In this document: positions 28,827 to 39,239 of the stretch, in pieces
Layout of the letters: every line of letters starts with the position of its first letter
Position numbering within the stretch: position 1 is the stretch's first letter
NCBI RefSeq assembly: GCF_000711795.1
Contig: NZ_JONH01000016.1
Coordinates: 1-64,000, forward strand
DNA: 64,000 bases
From: Vibrio pacinii DSM 19139
Lineage (GTDB): Bacteria > Pseudomonadota > Gammaproteobacteria > Enterobacterales > Vibrionaceae
Direction: 5' to 3'
Made by a program: the position numbers and the translations under genes
The notes under the pieces: generated by a model
What the model saw: the letters and a program-made list of their open reading frames with translations, nothing else
What the model was told of the DNA's origin: nothing
The model's database searches: none

Positions 28827-29999
28827 ATGCAAAACAAATTAGATTTTTTAGCTGTACCCTTCAATCGCCCTCCAGTAACTGGCAATGAGCTTTCCTATAT
28901 CATGAACGCCATAGCTAGCAACAAACTATCTGGTGATGGGCCGTTTGCGAAACGCTGTGAGAGTTGGCTAGAACAAAAAACCAATACAAAAAAAGCGTTA
29001 TTGACTCCGTCCTGCACTCACGCACTAGAAATGGCGGCCTTACTCATTAATATAAAGCCCGGCGACGAAGTAATCATGCCCAGCTACACTTTCGTTAGCA
29101 CAGCCAATGCATTTGTATTGAGAGGAGCCAAAATTGTTTTTGTCGATATTCGCCCTGATACCATGAACATTGACGAAACCAAGATAGAAGCAGCGATAAC
29201 GCCTAGAACCAAGGCCATTGTGCCTGTTCACTATGCAGGGGTTGGTTGCGAAATGGATACCATCATGGAAATTGCCAGTCGACATAACCTCTATGTTATC
29301 GAAGACGCAGCTCAAGGAGTAATGTCTGAATATAAAGGCAAATCTCTTGGCTCCATTGGCCACTTAGCCGCATTCAGCTTCCATGAAACCAAAAACTATA
29401 CCGCTGGCGGTGAAGGTGGCGCGCTTCTGATCAATGACTCTAAATTTATTGAACGTGCGGAGATATTAAGAGAAAAAGGCACCAACCGGAGTAATTTCTT
29501 TAGAGGGATGGTCGACAAATACACTTGGGTTGATATAGGAAGCAGCATGCTGCCTAGCGAAATACAAGCCTCTTACTTATTTGCTCAATTAGAATCCGCT
29601 GACAAAATAAACCTAGACCGTTTAGAGCGTTGGAATACTTATTATAAAGAGTTAAAGGCATACCAAGAAGAGCGTGTCATCCAACTACCAGTAATTCCTG
29701 AGAGTTGCCAGCATAATGCCCATATGTTCTACCTCAAGTTTAGCGATATTCAAACACGTAGTCAGTTTATCTCTTACATGAAGCAAAACGACATTCTAAC
29801 CGTTTTCCACTATTTACCTCTTCACAGTACCAAAGCAGGACAATCCCATAGCCGCTTTCACGGGGAAGATAACTACACGACTTCAGAAAGTGAAAAGCTC
29901 GTTCGGCTACCACTCTATTTTAATATGAGCGATGAAGAATTTAACAAAGTACTTCACCATCTAGAACTATTCCTTACACAATTAGTAGAGGCTAAATAG
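28827..29999 (+). CDS. wecE: dTDP-4-amino-4,6-dideoxygalactose transaminase (WecE/RffA-like)
   Basis: A PLP-dependent DegT/DnrJ/EryC1 sugar aminotransferase of 390 residues. The N-terminal VPFNRPPVTGNELSYI, the substrate loop LTPSCTHALEMAALL, and the PLP site with SFHETKNYTAGGEGGALL (catalytic Lys after HET) all match WecE. It would transfer an amino group from glutamate to dTDP-4-keto-6-deoxyglucose, the RfbB product. The matching acetyltransferase gene is divergent. In E. coli this sugar goes into enterobacterial common antigen; here a core or O-polysaccharide role is more likely because no other wec genes are near. Confidence 0.88.
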   Translation: MQNKLDFLAVPFNRPPVTGNELSYIMNAIASNKLSGDGPFAKRCESWLEQKTNTKKALLTPSCTHALEMAALLINIKPGDEVIMPSYTFVSTANAFVLRGAKIVFVDIRPDTMNIDETKIEAAITPRTKAIVPVHYAGVGCEMDTIMEIASRHNLYVIEDAAQGVMSEYKGKSLGSIGHLAAFSFHETKNYTAGGEGGALLINDSKFIERAEILREKGTNRSNFFRGMVDKYTWVDIGSSMLPSEIQASYLFAQLESADKINLDRLERWNTYYKELKAYQEERVIQLPVIPESCQHNAHMFYLKFSDIQTRSQFISYMKQNDILTVFHYLPLHSTKAGQSHSRFHGEDNYTTSESEKLVRLPLYFNMSDEEFNKVLHHLELFLTQLVEAK

Positions 30000-30919
30000 T
30001 GAAAATAATGGTCTATGCACCTGGATATGATGGTAAAAATGGCGGTGTCGTTGTTCTTCATCGCCTAGTGCATCTAATTAATACTCAAACAAACCATCAA
30101 GCATTTCTCGTCCCAGAAAGCTATGATCTAGTGCAGAGAAGCAAAGGCTTCATAATAAGTCTGAGCCAAAGAATTAAGCACCTAAAGAAAGTTCGCTGCT
30201 ACGCAACAAAGCCATCTTGGGATACACCTATAGTTGCCCATCCGACTAGCCAAGAAATAGAGCAATCCGTAGTCATTTACCCCGAAATAGTCAAAGGAAA
30301 CCCTTTGTTGGCACCTAAAGTTGTCAGATGGTTACTTCACCAACCGGGGCACTTTAGTGGTGAAGTTGGTTATGGCAAAGATGAGCTTATTTTTAAGTTC
30401 AACTCCGCAATTAAAGACTTCAATTTTCAAGGTTCTAAAACGTCAAACAACGAGCTTAAAGTTATATATTACCCAATCGACTTGTATAATCTTGATGGTG
30501 CTCTTACCGAAAATGAACGGACATTAACTTGTCACGCTATTCGTAAGGGAAAACATAAACCCCAAATACACCCATCAGATTCGGTTTTGATTGACTCACT
30601 GAGTCATGAAGAAGTCGCTAAGCTATTTAAACAAGCCAAGCATTTTATATGCTACGATGATTATACTGCGTACTCTATTTTTGCAACTCTATGTGGATGT
30701 ACTTCAATTGTTGTTCCTGACAAAGGAGTCTCTCTCAAACAATGGTATCCCAAACAAAGTGACCGGTATGGGATAGCTTATGGGTTTGATGAGGAGCAGA
30801 TGGAGTGGTGCAAACAAACAAGCCACTTAGTCAAAGAACATATAGACAGGGAACATTTACGTTCCGCAGATTGTGTGAAGGTTTGTTTGTCTGAAGCTGA
30901 AGATTATTTTTTTAATTAG
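29999..30919 (+). CDS. Uncharacterised protein, possible GT-B-like glycosyltransferase
   Basis: I do not recognise a firm family. The N-terminus MKIMVYAPGYDGKNGGVVVLHRLVHLIN looks like the first Rossmann half of GT-B enzymes. The C-terminal half has LSHEEVAKLFKQAKHFICYDDYTAYSIFATLCGCTSIVVPDKG, which resembles the donor-site region where a transferase reads status and family position. This suggests a core-sugar transferase. Its GTG start overlaps the wecE stop by one base; ATG at 30008 is an alternative. It has no membrane segments. Confidence 0.6.
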   Translation: MKIMVYAPGYDGKNGGVVVLHRLVHLINTQTNHQAFLVPESYDLVQRSKGFIISLSQRIKHLKKVRCYATKPSWDTPIVAHPTSQEIEQSVVIYPEIVKGNPLLAPKVVRWLLHQPGHFSGEVGYGKDELIFKFNSAIKDFNFQGSKTSNNELKVIYYPIDLYNLDGALTENERTLTCHAIRKGKHKPQIHPSDSVLIDSLSHEEVAKLFKQAKHFICYDDYTAYSIFATLCGCTSIVVPDKGVSLKQWYPKQSDRYGIAYGFDEEQMEWCKQTSHLVKEHIDREHLRSADCVKVCLSEAEDYFFN

Positions 30920-30933
30920 TTATGAAAACCAAG

Positions 30934-30966
30934 AGAGAGAGGCGCATCACAAGCGCCGCCTCTTGC
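30934..30966. terminator. Hairpin between convergent genes
   Basis: An imperfect GC-rich stem GAGGCGC (30939-30945) pairs with GCGCC and CTC (30953-30962), with two unpaired bases. It lies between the stops of the plus-strand 29999-30919 gene and the minus-strand GT2. T-rich bases follow downstream on the plus strand, so it may work in both directions. Confidence 0.5.
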
Positions 30967-30975
30967 TCTGCGTTT

Positions 30976-31788
30976 TTACAAATGCCGATCTAAGCCTTTT
31001 TTACAGTAAAAAAGGCCATTCCCCATATTTTCTGCCGTAATCCTTACATTCACATCAGCTTGGGAACGTCGAACAGGGTGGTCCAAGTGATAGACTGGTG
31101 ACAAAAACTTAATATTCTTCATCTCAATCCCCAGCGCCATCATTCGATGACATAGATCATCATCCTCCCCACCAGCCCCTGGCAGCTCTTCGTTATAACC
31201 ATTCACTTTTTTAAAATCATCAAGATAACAAGAGAAATTACAGCCGACTAGATTGAGAAACTTATTTTTATATAATGAATGTAGGAATGGACTAATAAAG
31301 CCAACCTCATAGTTTCTGACTTTATCTTTGTGCAATGAATAAATTTTACTTAAGTAATAAAGAGGTTTTTGCAGGGGTGCAATTTTTTTAGGATCTTTCC
31401 GTACTTGTTCAGAGTAGACATTCCCTAGAAATACACGACGTCCAATTAAAGTTTTACCGCACTGGCTATTTTCTAAATGACTTTCAACGTGTTTAAAATG
31501 CGGTATACAGTCACCATCCAAAAAAATTAGATAGTCTGACTGTGCTTTTGCGACCGCTTTGTTCACGGCAGTCATTTTTCGCCATCCTAAATCTTCTTGT
31601 GTCACATGAGTAATCTTCAAATCAGGGTATGGCTCTGAGGTTAAGTAATCCGACACTTCTTTTGCGTCGCCATCTTCCGCAATAACTATTTCAAAATTTG
31701 GCTCTGTTTGTTTGCTCAAAGCGTACAAAATAGCGTTCAATGCTTCTACATCTTTGTAGATAGATATGATTACAGAGGCTTTCAACAT
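30976..31788 (-). CDS. Family 2 glycosyltransferase
   Basis: GT-A glycosyltransferase with ASVIISIYKDVEALNAIL, IVIAEDGDAKEV, FLDGDCIPH as the metal site, and a C-terminal GT27-like region (LVGCNFSCYLDDFKKVNGYNE, GGEDDDLCHRM). At 270 residues it is complete. It resembles the GT2 at 22297-23118 in all these motifs. It is followed (upstream in sequence, same strand) by kdkA. Probable outer-core enzyme; donor unknown. Confidence 0.85.
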   Translation of the reverse strand: MLKASVIISIYKDVEALNAILYALSKQTEPNFEIVIAEDGDAKEVSDYLTSEPYPDLKITHVTQEDLGWRKMTAVNKAVAKAQSDYLIFLDGDCIPHFKHVESHLENSQCGKTLIGRRVFLGNVYSEQVRKDPKKIAPLQKPLYYLSKIYSLHKDKVRNYEVGFISPFLHSLYKNKFLNLVGCNFSCYLDDFKKVNGYNEELPGAGGEDDDLCHRMMALGIEMKNIKFLSPVYHLDHPVRRSQADVNVRITAENMGNGLFYCKKGLDRHL

Positions 31789-31819
31789 AAGATGCTCTCA
31801 AGGTACTGGTTACTTAAAC

Positions 31820-32512
31820 TCACGATTGTATTAAAGATTCAAAATCTTTCTCACACCAGATAATACCCGACTTTTCAACCTCTTTCACAAAAGATCGCTT
31901 CAATCTTTCTAGGTTGCCTTGCTTCCAATCCTCGCCGGATTGCTGGTAACATTTATCAAAATCGATAATCCAAACCTGCTGCTGGTCATCGATAAGGATA
32001 TTGTGGATGTTTAAATCAGTGTGATTAACCTGCGCATTATGCATTTTTCGGATCTGTTGACCAATTTTTTTATACATTTCTGCACTAAGTGGCGCTTCTG
32101 CTAAGATCGCAACCAAATCTCGAGCATTGGCGATTTTTTCACTTAGGAGATCAGCGCGGTAAGTGAGGCCGATGCGAGTTGCTCTGGCAGCGATCGGCTT
32201 AGGCACGTTGACGCCAGCTTCTCGCAACACCTTGAGTAACTGCAGTTCTTGGTAACAGCGCGTTTTTTCCCAACCAGCAAACCAATAGCTATCAGCAACC
32301 AACTTACCGAATAAGCCACCACGACGATAATGTCGTAGCGCGGCTGCGATAGTACTTGTTTGCACAAACCAAGTAGTGCCGCGCCCTGTCGCACTGCCAA
32401 TCACTTTGCCCGCCTGCTGCCAATACTCGGCATCAAAGGCTTTTTCTACCGGCTCTTTCAACAGCTGTTCATCATACCAAAATGCTTGGTTGTTCTCGGT
32501 AACACTCTTCAT
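31820..32512 (-). CDS. kdkA: 3-deoxy-D-manno-octulosonic acid kinase
   Basis: KdkA phosphorylates the single Kdo residue of Kdo-lipid A at position 4 using ATP. It has a protein-kinase-like fold: GRGTTWFV in the N-terminal lobe, the catalytic loop HTDLNIHNILID and IIDFDKCY as the metal-binding Asp motif. I chose ATG at 32512 (230 residues) over the upstream TTG at 32524. The gene is divergent from the OpsX-type heptosyltransferase, as expected in a Haemophilus/Vibrio-type inner core. Confidence 0.92.
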   Translation of the reverse strand: MKSVTENNQAFWYDEQLLKEPVEKAFDAEYWQQAGKVIGSATGRGTTWFVQTSTIAAALRHYRRGGLFGKLVADSYWFAGWEKTRCYQELQLLKVLREAGVNVPKPIAARATRIGLTYRADLLSEKIANARDLVAILAEAPLSAEMYKKIGQQIRKMHNAQVNHTDLNIHNILIDDQQQVWIIDFDKCYQQSGEDWKQGNLERLKRSFVKEVEKSGIIWCEKDFESLIQS

Positions 32513-32617
32513 TGTACTTAGCAACGCGACCTAAAATTGGCGAAAATCGGTTCTATTTTACATTTATTCGTTAGCTCTGCATAATTCGATATCACTAACA
32601 ATGAGTTACTCAATGCT

Positions 32618-33673
32618 ATGGCACTTTTTGATACCGCTCCACAATCTCTATGTATATTGCGCCTTTCTGCAATTGGCGATGTGTGTAATACCATTGCAGC
32701 GGTTCAGGCCATTCAAAAACAGTGGCCAAATACCAAAATAACTTGGATAACAGGGGCACTCGAAGCAAAGTTGCTTGAGAGTATCAACGGGGTTGAACTG
32801 ATTGTTTTTGATAAAAAACAGGGTTGGCGCGCTTATCAGCAATTATGGTCTCAGCTCAAAGAACAAAAGTTTGATGCCTTACTGCACATGCAGTATGCGT
32901 TTCGCGCCAGTATCGCCACATTAGGTATTAAAGCGAAATATAAACTTGGCTTTGATGCGACTCGTAGCCAAGATTTTCAAACCCTGTTTACCAATGTTAA
33001 AGTTCCTTCCCCGGATAAACCCCATGTACTTGACGGATTACTTGCTTTTGCCCGCACGCTTGGCATTGAAGATATTAAACCCCGTTGGTGCTTAAATTAC
33101 AGCAGCGACGATAAACAGTGGGCACAACAGCAGCTCGCGCAAAATAAGCGCAACCTTGTCCTAGTACCTGGGGCAAGCAAGGCATATAAGAACTGGCATG
33201 CGCAAGGCTATAGTGAACTCATTAAGCATGCGAAAACTAAAGGCTGGAACGTCATCTTAGCGGGCAGTCCGGCCAAAGTCGAAACCGATTTGGCCAGCGA
33301 GATCCTTACCTATGGTATTGGTGAAATCAACAATCTTGTGGGGCAAAGTTCACTGCTGCAAATGTTAGCTCTGCTTGATTTATGTGACCTCGTTGTCGCA
33401 CCTGATACTGGCCCGGCACACATGGCCAATGCAATGGATACGCCAGTCATTGGTTTATATGCTCACCACAATCCACAGCGAACTGGCCCTTATCAATACC
33501 TCGACTATGTTGTCAGCGTATGGCAGCAAGCGATTGAAGTACAGACTGGTAAATCGGCCAGTAAACTCAGTTGGCGATCGCGCGTTAAAGATAAATACGC
33601 GATGAACACAATCACCTCAGACCAAGTCATTGCGATGTTTGATTTGGTGTGTGAAAAAGAGTCTTTATTATGA
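32618..33673 (+). CDS. GT9 heptosyltransferase I (WaaC/OpsX-type)
   Basis: An ADP-heptose:LPS heptosyltransferase with [21 protein letters not shown] at the N-terminus, [12 protein letters not shown] and the donor-binding [13 protein letters not shown] motif. At 351 residues it resembles OpsX, the Haemophilus/Vibrio enzyme that adds the first heptose to phosphorylated Kdo, more than E. coli WaaC. The next gene overlaps by 4 bp (ATGA). The assignment to the first heptose is from family and context. Confidence 0.85.
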   Translation: MALFDTAPQSLCILRLSAIGDVCNTIAAVQAIQKQWPNTKITWITGALEAKLLESINGVELIVFDKKQGWRAYQQLWSQLKEQKFDALLHMQYAFRASIATLGIKAKYKLGFDATRSQDFQTLFTNVKVPSPDKPHVLDGLLAFARTLGIEDIKPRWCLNYSSDDKQWAQQQLAQNKRNLVLVPGASKAYKNWHAQGYSELIKHAKTKGWNVILAGSPAKVETDLASEILTYGIGEINNLVGQSSLLQMLALLDLCDLVVAPDTGPAHMANAMDTPVIGLYAHHNPQRTGPYQYLDYVVSVWQQAIEVQTGKSASKLSWRSRVKDKYAMNTITSDQVIAMFDLVCEKESLL

Positions 33674-34458
33674 GTAAAAATAGCTCAACCAGAGCGTCCA
33701 TCGCTGCGGTTATTATCACTAAAAATGAACAAGATAGCTTACGCGATTGCCTTGAGAGTCTGCGCTGGGTCGATGAGATTATTATCGTCGACTCTGGTAG
33801 CAATGACGGAACTGAGGCCATTGCCAGAGAATATACCGAACATTTCTACATTAATGCCGAGTGGCCGGGGTTTGGTAAGCAAAAACAACTGGCGCAAAGT
33901 TACGCCACTAGTGATTGGATTTTAGCGGTTGATGCTGATGAGCGCATTGACGATACTTTGCGTCAAAACATTCTTACTATGCTAGAAAACCCACCTGAAA
34001 ATACCGTTTACAACCTTAACGAACTCACTTGGGTATTTGGTCGTTTCCTTAAGCATTCTGGTTGGTATTATCGCCATGTGCGCCTCTACCCAAATAAACT
34101 GACAAAGTACAATGACAACCTTGTGCACGAATCTGTGATTATTCCACAGGGTTGCCAGGTGGCTGAACTCGACGGTGACATCCTGCATTATTCTTATCAA
34201 AACCTAAACCACTATCTGGTGAAGTCGGCTGGCTATGCCAAAGCGTGGGCCGATCAACGCCAAGCACGCGGTAAAAAAGCCTCACTTTCACAAGGCATGG
34301 TTCATGCTCTAGGCTGTTTTTTGAAAATGTACTTACTTAAACGCGGCTTTTTGGATGGTAAACAAGGCTTTTTGATTGCGGTGCTATCTGCCCACTCAAC
34401 CTTTGTGAAATATGCTGACCTTTGGGCTCGTGACAACGACCCACACTATAAGAAATAA
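33670..34458 (+). CDS. Family 2 glycosyltransferase, WaaE/LgtF-like core glucosyltransferase
   Basis: A 262-residue GT2 protein. [37 protein letters not shown], the metal site AVDADERID and the segment [12 protein letters not shown] are typical of WaaE/KdtX/LgtF, which puts a beta-1,4-glucose on the first heptose. It is translationally coupled to the preceding heptosyltransferase. Location before coaD is conserved with other gammaproteobacteria (kdtX-coaD). Confidence 0.85.
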   Translation: MSKNSSTRASIAAVIITKNEQDSLRDCLESLRWVDEIIIVDSGSNDGTEAIAREYTEHFYINAEWPGFGKQKQLAQSYATSDWILAVDADERIDDTLRQNILTMLENPPENTVYNLNELTWVFGRFLKHSGWYYRHVRLYPNKLTKYNDNLVHESVIIPQGCQVAELDGDILHYSYQNLNHYLVKSAGYAKAWADQRQARGKKASLSQGMVHALGCFLKMYLLKRGFLDGKQGFLIAVLSAHSTFVKYADLWARDNDPHYKK

Positions 34459-34476
34459 GTCACCGTTAACGCATCA

Positions 34477-34500
34477 TAAAGGGCTCCTCAGAGCCCTTTA
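34477..34500. terminator. Bidirectional intrinsic terminator
   Basis: A perfect 10 bp stem TAAAGGGCTC/GAGCCCTTTA with a CTCA loop sits between the convergent WaaE-like and GT9 genes. It has A/T-rich ends on both sides. Confidence 0.8.
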
Positions 34501-35535
34501 TCATTTCAGTACTTGCTGGACCCAAGGTTTCAGTTCTACTAAAACCTGATCAATATCGATTCGCGACATATCCTCTTGGCGAACTTTATCATCAGCTTGA
34601 GGCGGACAAAAAGCGATATGGTTGCCTTGCGAGTTAATCGGTTGCCAACGTAGCGGTGTCGCCGAACGCTTACTTGGAAAGAAACCAACCGTAGGAACAT
34701 CAATCGCCGCCGCGATATGCAGGGGCCCCGTGGAGCCAGCAATAAACAGATCGGCGCAAGTGATCGAGCAAGAGGCATCAACCAGACCATCGTTCTTATC
34801 GTAAACAGCGGCATGGCGACCTTGCTCTAACATTAACGCTTGTAGATCCGCCGTTTTTTGCTCTTCGCCAGGCCCAGCGGTTAACACCACTTCAAACTCC
34901 CCTTCTAAGCCGCACACCAACTGAGTGTATTGCTGATGAGAAAGATTGTTCGCCGATCCGCCACTGCCGGCATGGACATAGACCCAAGGCTTATCGACAT
35001 CTAAGTCTAGTTGCTCTGCAAGTTTACTTTTTTGTTGTTCAAGATCTTGAGCGCTAAACGATAAATAAGGAGCACTAGGCTCAACAATAGTGCTGCCAAT
35101 ATCCGTTAAAAATGCACGAATAAGATCGAGATTGTACTCAAACTCGGGCTTGGCAGACTGCGAGCGCTTTTGTTTGATGCGTTTGTTGTAAAAAATTTGC
35201 GCCAGTTTAGTCGCAGGAGCCAGTCGATAAGGAATGCGGCTTTTCCACACCACTTTGGCGTTATAAGTGGTCGAAAATAAGTTAATCGAGGCGTCAAACT
35301 GCTCGGCTTTGATCTGCGTAATCAGCTCGGCTTGTGCTTGCTTCGATCCTTTGTCTGTTGGGTCAATCAGAACACTATCAATCCAAGGGCAAAGCTGTGC
35401 TAGCGCAGCCGTATAACTTGGCACCAAGGCACTAATATGACAGTCAGGCAATGACGCTTTCAACATGGCAAAGCTCGGCCACGCCAACATAAAATCGCCA
35501 ATTTTATCGTTTCTGACCACCAATATCTTTTTCAT
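34501..35535 (-). CDS. GT9 family heptosyltransferase (third in cluster)
   Basis: Another ADP-heptose:LPS heptosyltransferase-like protein: KKILVVRNDKIGDFMLAWPSFAML, VHAGSGGSANNL and AGSTGPLHIAAAIDVPTVG. A long frame reaches 35649, but that would run into coaD. I chose the ATG at 35535, which follows AGGTGG by 4 bases and gives about 344 residues; the adjacent ATG at 35538 is equally possible. It may add a further heptose in the core (a heptosyltransferase III role is a guess). Confidence 0.85.
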   Translation of the reverse strand: MKKILVVRNDKIGDFMLAWPSFAMLKASLPDCHISALVPSYTAALAQLCPWIDSVLIDPTDKGSKQAQAELITQIKAEQFDASINLFSTTYNAKVVWKSRIPYRLAPATKLAQIFYNKRIKQKRSQSAKPEFEYNLDLIRAFLTDIGSTIVEPSAPYLSFSAQDLEQQKSKLAEQLDLDVDKPWVYVHAGSGGSANNLSHQQYTQLVCGLEGEFEVVLTAGPGEEQKTADLQALMLEQGRHAAVYDKNDGLVDASCSITCADLFIAGSTGPLHIAAAIDVPTVGFFPSKRSATPLRWQPINSQGNHIAFCPPQADDKVRQEDMSRIDIDQVLVELKPWVQQVLK

Positions 35536-35626
35536 CATTCCACCTAAGTCTCTCTTTTGCGTCAATGATAACGGCTTAATTGGGTAATTGTGAGCCTTTT
35601 TGTTACCATTGAAAAAGATAGAATAA

Positions 35627-36136
<510 letters not shown>

Positions 36137-36160
36137 GTGGCGAGTGGCTATAGAAAGCCA

Positions 36161-36197
36161 GATTCTGAACAGCGAGGGACGAGCGAGATTCAGAATC
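36161..36197 (-). repeat. Dispersed palindromic repeat, copy 1 (reverse orientation)
   Basis: The inverted repeat GATTCTGAA/TTCAGAATC encloses a 19-base loop. Its reverse complement matches the first hairpin of the copies at 43964 and 54009 at nearly every base. It lies between convergent coaD and mutM. Confidence 0.8.
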
Positions 36198-36222
36198 CAA
36201 CTGCCGCATCTAACTCGCGATT

Positions 36223-37029
36223 CTAAGTTTGGCACTGATGACAAAAAAACGTGTTCCTTTGACCAATTTTTTGCTCTTCAATCGGCTCACCGCAACATGG
36301 GCAAGGCTGTCCAGCTTTGCCGTACATTTGTAGTTCTTGCGCAAAATAGCCCGGCTTACCATCGGCTTGAGCAAAGTCTTTGAGGGTGGTTCCACCTTGT
36401 TTTATTGCGGTGGCGAGTACTTGCTTGATCTCATCTACCAATAATACCCACTCTTGGCGTTTGATGCTTCCTGCCGCTCTAGTTGGGTGAATACGGGCGC
36501 TAAATAGCGATTCGTTGGCGTAGATATTACCAACCCCGACCACCACTTTGTTGTCCATAATAAATTGCTTCACCGCCACACGCTTACCCTGCGCCTTGGT
36601 TGCAATGTAATCAGCACTGAACGCCTCGGTCAGCGGCTCTGGGCCCATAGCACCCAGTGCGGCGTGATGGCCATCTTCAGTCCATAGCCAGGCACCGAAA
36701 CGTCTTGGATCGTTATAACGCAAGACTTTGCCATTGGTCAGTTTCAAATCGACATGATCGTGCTTGGCAGGCGCAATCTCTGCATCGAGTACGCGCAGTG
36801 AACCCGACATCCCCAAATGAACAATCGCACTACCTACATCAGTTTCAATCAGCAAGTACTTAGCTCGACGACTGATATTGCGAATCACCTGCCCTTCCAT
36901 TTTCTTTAAATCTTGGGGAATATCCCAACGTAACTTGGGAGTACGAAAAGTCAGCTTAGCAACGGTTTGACCGACTAAGTGAGGCGAGATCCCCATTTTG
37001 CTCACTTCCACTTCTGGTAATTCTGGCAT
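36223..37029 (-). CDS. mutM: Formamidopyrimidine-DNA glycosylase
   Basis: MutM removes 8-oxoguanine and ring-opened purines, with beta/delta AP lyase activity. The mature N-terminus is [13 protein letters not shown], whose Pro is the catalytic nucleophile, so I set the start at ATG 37029 and not at the in-frame codon at 37086. The C-terminal zinc finger has the four cysteines of CPCCGEP and FFCHQCQ. The predicted 268 residues fit the family. Confidence 0.97.
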   Translation of the reverse strand: MPELPEVEVSKMGISPHLVGQTVAKLTFRTPKLRWDIPQDLKKMEGQVIRNISRRAKYLLIETDVGSAIVHLGMSGSLRVLDAEIAPAKHDHVDLKLTNGKVLRYNDPRRFGAWLWTEDGHHAALGAMGPEPLTEAFSADYIATKAQGKRVAVKQFIMDNKVVVGVGNIYANESLFSARIHPTRAAGSIKRQEWVLLVDEIKQVLATAIKQGGTTLKDFAQADGKPGYFAQELQMYGKAGQPCPCCGEPIEEQKIGQRNTFFCHQCQT

Positions 37030-37057
37030 GCTTGTTCCTAGGTGCGGCTTACAAATA

Positions 37058-37543
37058 TTACTCTGGCATAAGATAGCGAGGTTCAACCGAAATGGCTATC
37101 CACTTATCTTGCCAATTTTTTAGTAGCCAAAACTGTGGGGTTTGATAATAAGTGACTCTTTGCGGCTCTTCCTGATCGACATACCAAACCTCGATCGTTT
37201 GCGGCTCTGTTAATTGCGCTTTTAAATTGGCAAAGTCATCCGCCGGGACTTCTGTTCCAACCAAATCTTGCCAACGCTGTGCGAGCTCTTGTTCTGGGAT
37301 CGCACTAGTCACAGAGCTACGCCAGCCATCCTCGAGTTTTTCCAAGGACCAATCGCTAAAGTGCAACGCTTGTAATTCCGCCGATGGATTAAGCAGAAAG
37401 GGGTAAGTGCTTGTAACGACAGGCGTATCGTCAAGTAGATAGGTTTTGATCAGTGTCGGCAGGTTGAGAACCGCGATAAATGCAATCACGCCCAAGATAA
37501 GAATGTTGTTCCAGCGCCGACGACGTTTTGGTGAGACTCGCAT
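37058..37543 (-). CDS. Conserved hypothetical membrane-anchored protein
   Basis: A 161-residue protein I do not assign. A very basic start ([11 protein letters not shown]) is followed by one hydrophobic helix ([20 protein letters not shown]). The rest is polar and would be periplasmic, with many Trp residues. It lies 28 bp upstream of mutM on the same strand and so is probably cotranscribed with it. The orientation would fit a single-pass anchored protein. Confidence 0.65.
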   Translation of the reverse strand: MRVSPKRRRRWNNILILGVIAFIAVLNLPTLIKTYLLDDTPVVTSTYPFLLNPSAELQALHFSDWSLEKLEDGWRSSVTSAIPEQELAQRWQDLVGTEVPADDFANLKAQLTEPQTIEVWYVDQEEPQRVTYYQTPQFWLLKNWQDKWIAISVEPRYLMPE

Positions 37544-37592
37544 ACCACTTCCCTATAGCTTTGATATAACGAGTATAAATTGCAGATAATAA

Positions 37593-37624
37593 AAAACCCA
37601 ACTATATCGCTATAGTTGGGTTTT
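37593..37624 (-). terminator. Intrinsic terminator after rpmG
   Basis: A perfect 14 bp stem AAAACCCAACTATA/TATAGTTGGGTTTT with a TCGC loop. It ends the rpmB-rpmG transcript 40 bp after the rpmG stop. It can also act on the opposite strand. Confidence 0.9.
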
Positions 37625-37663
37625 CAATTCATGCTTCCCGGAGGAAGTTCAAAGAAGAATCAA

Positions 37664-37834
37664 TTACTTGATTTTAGCTTCTTTGTACATAACGTGCTGG
37701 CGAACTACAGGATCAAATTTCTTGATCTCAAATTTGCCTGGCATGTTACGTTTGTTCTTATCAGTCGTGTAGAAGTGACCAGTACCTGCAGAAGATACTA
37801 GACGAATTTTCTCACGTACGCCTTTCTTTGCCAT
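37664..37834 (-). CDS. rpmG: 50S ribosomal protein L33
   Basis: The frame codes for 56 residues starting [20 protein letters not shown] and ending MYKEAKIK, the standard L33 of the large ribosomal subunit. There are no CXXC zinc cysteine pairs, so this is the zinc-free (C-) form. It follows rpmB after 13 bp, as in most gammaproteobacteria. Confidence 0.97.
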
Positions 37835-37847
37835 TGTCTATTTCCTC

Positions 37848-38084
37848 TTAAACGTTTACGCCGTTTGCACGGATATCAACAAGAACAGCATCGATGCCTT
37901 TCTTGTCGATGATACGCATACCTTTTGCAGATAGACGTAGTTTAACAAAACGTTTTTCGCTCTCTACCCAGAAACGATGAGTTTGTAGGTTCGGCAGAAA
38001 ACGACGCTTAGTAGCATTGCGTGCGTGTGAACGGTTGTTACCCGTTACTGGACGCTTACCAGTTACTTGGCATACTCGTGACAT
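37848..38084 (-). CDS. rpmB: 50S ribosomal protein L28
   Basis: 78 residues starting [20 protein letters not shown], the usual L28 N-terminus. The ATG at 38084 is preceded by GGAGAAG, so the longer frame starting at 38099 is not used. The sequence has [20 protein letters not shown], typical of proteobacterial L28. Confidence 0.97.
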   Translation of the reverse strand: MSRVCQVTGKRPVTGNNRSHARNATKRRFLPNLQTHRFWVESEKRFVKLRLSAKGMRIIDKKGIDAVLVDIRANGVNV

Positions 38085-38211
38085 GAATGTCTTCTCCAAA
38101 ATCGTTTCAGCTCGATATCAACCTTGGTGGCCGAACCTCTCAGTTTCTAAATTAGAAGTTTGAGGTCTTATACCGCTATGGAAACCCATACAAGGCTATC
38201 AAAGGTCGCGC

Positions 38212-38240
38212 ATTATACTAACTTGATTAGCATTGCTCAA
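38212..38240 (-). promoter_or_regulatory. Promoter of rpmB-rpmG
   Basis: Reading the minus strand, TTGAGC (38235-38240), a 17 bp spacer and a perfect TATAAT (38212-38217) form a strong sigma-70 promoter. It leaves a leader of about 120 bases before rpmB, which is long for so small an operon. Confidence 0.8.
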
Positions 38241-38360
38241 GACCCGAACAGATCCTTTTTACAGGTTTTCGTGATCTTTTTTAGGCAGAGCTGATTTATG
38301 TGCTAAAAAATGTCGGGCGATTGTAGCAGAAATCAGCGAACTCACAACTAAAAATGTGAT

Positions 38361-39026
38361 TTAAATCCAACCACGCTCAGCGAAAGAGACAATCTCCCCA
38401 TCACCAACCACAAAGTGGTCCAAGACCCGAATGTCAACCAATGCCAGTGCATCCGTTATACGACGGGTGATGCGGCGATCACTTTGACTCGGTTCTGCCA
38501 CTCCTGACGGGTGATTGTGCGCCAAAATTAACGCCGCAGAATTGTGCTCTAATGCACGTTTTACCACTTCACGAGGATAGACAGAAGCGGCATCAATGGT
38601 GCCTTGGAATAAGACCTCGCCACTGATCACTCGGTGCTGGTTGTCTAAAAACAGTACATAAAACTCTTCTCTGTGTTTTTCACGCAGTAAACCCGATAGA
38701 TAAAGCTTGGTCTGTTCAGGGCTCGTTAATGCGTCGCCTCGCTTAAGGGTTTCGCTCAAATAACGCTGGGTCATCTCTAACACCGCTTGCAACTGAACGT
38801 ACTTGGCGACACCAAGCCCTTTGTAGGCGCAGAACTGCTCCAACTCAGAAGAGAAGAGTGCCCGCAGGGAGCCAAATTCATCGATCAGAAAGTCAGACAA
38901 CGCAATCACATTCATTCCTTGTGTTCCGGTGCGCAGGAAAATAGCCAGTAATTCTGCGTCTGTGAGTGCCTGAGGCCCATGAGAAAGCAATTTCTCACGC
39001 GGCATCGAGGCTTTCGGTAATTCCAT
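38361..39026 (-). CDS. radC: RadC family JAB-domain protein
   Basis: A 221-residue protein with an N-terminal helix-hairpin-helix-like region ([21 protein letters not shown]) and a C-terminal MPN/JAB metalloprotease-like domain. The metal motif is [18 protein letters not shown] (HxH and Asp). The name comes from an early link to DNA repair that was later questioned; the function is still unknown. Its position next to rpmB and coaBC is the conserved one. Confidence 0.93.
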   Translation of the reverse strand: MELPKASMPREKLLSHGPQALTDAELLAIFLRTGTQGMNVIALSDFLIDEFGSLRALFSSELEQFCAYKGLGVAKYVQLQAVLEMTQRYLSETLKRGDALTSPEQTKLYLSGLLREKHREEFYVLFLDNQHRVISGEVLFQGTIDAASVYPREVVKRALEHNSAALILAHNHPSGVAEPSQSDRRITRRITDALALVDIRVLDHFVVGDGEIVSFAERGWI

Positions 39027-39239
39027 CTGTCGTCACTAACCCTGTGTGGTGAAGGTGGCTAGAGCCTAATCAAAAAAGGCGTCTAGGTGACGGTTGGTTT
39101 ATTAGCTTGCGAACCACGGCGCTTGATTATGTAATCTTATAGTTACTCAATAGCGAACGATGGATAACCAGAGACGGGTAACTCGCCACTCTAAACGCAG
39201 CATGGTATCTTACGGGCAGAAATTGTAAGGAAGATCATC

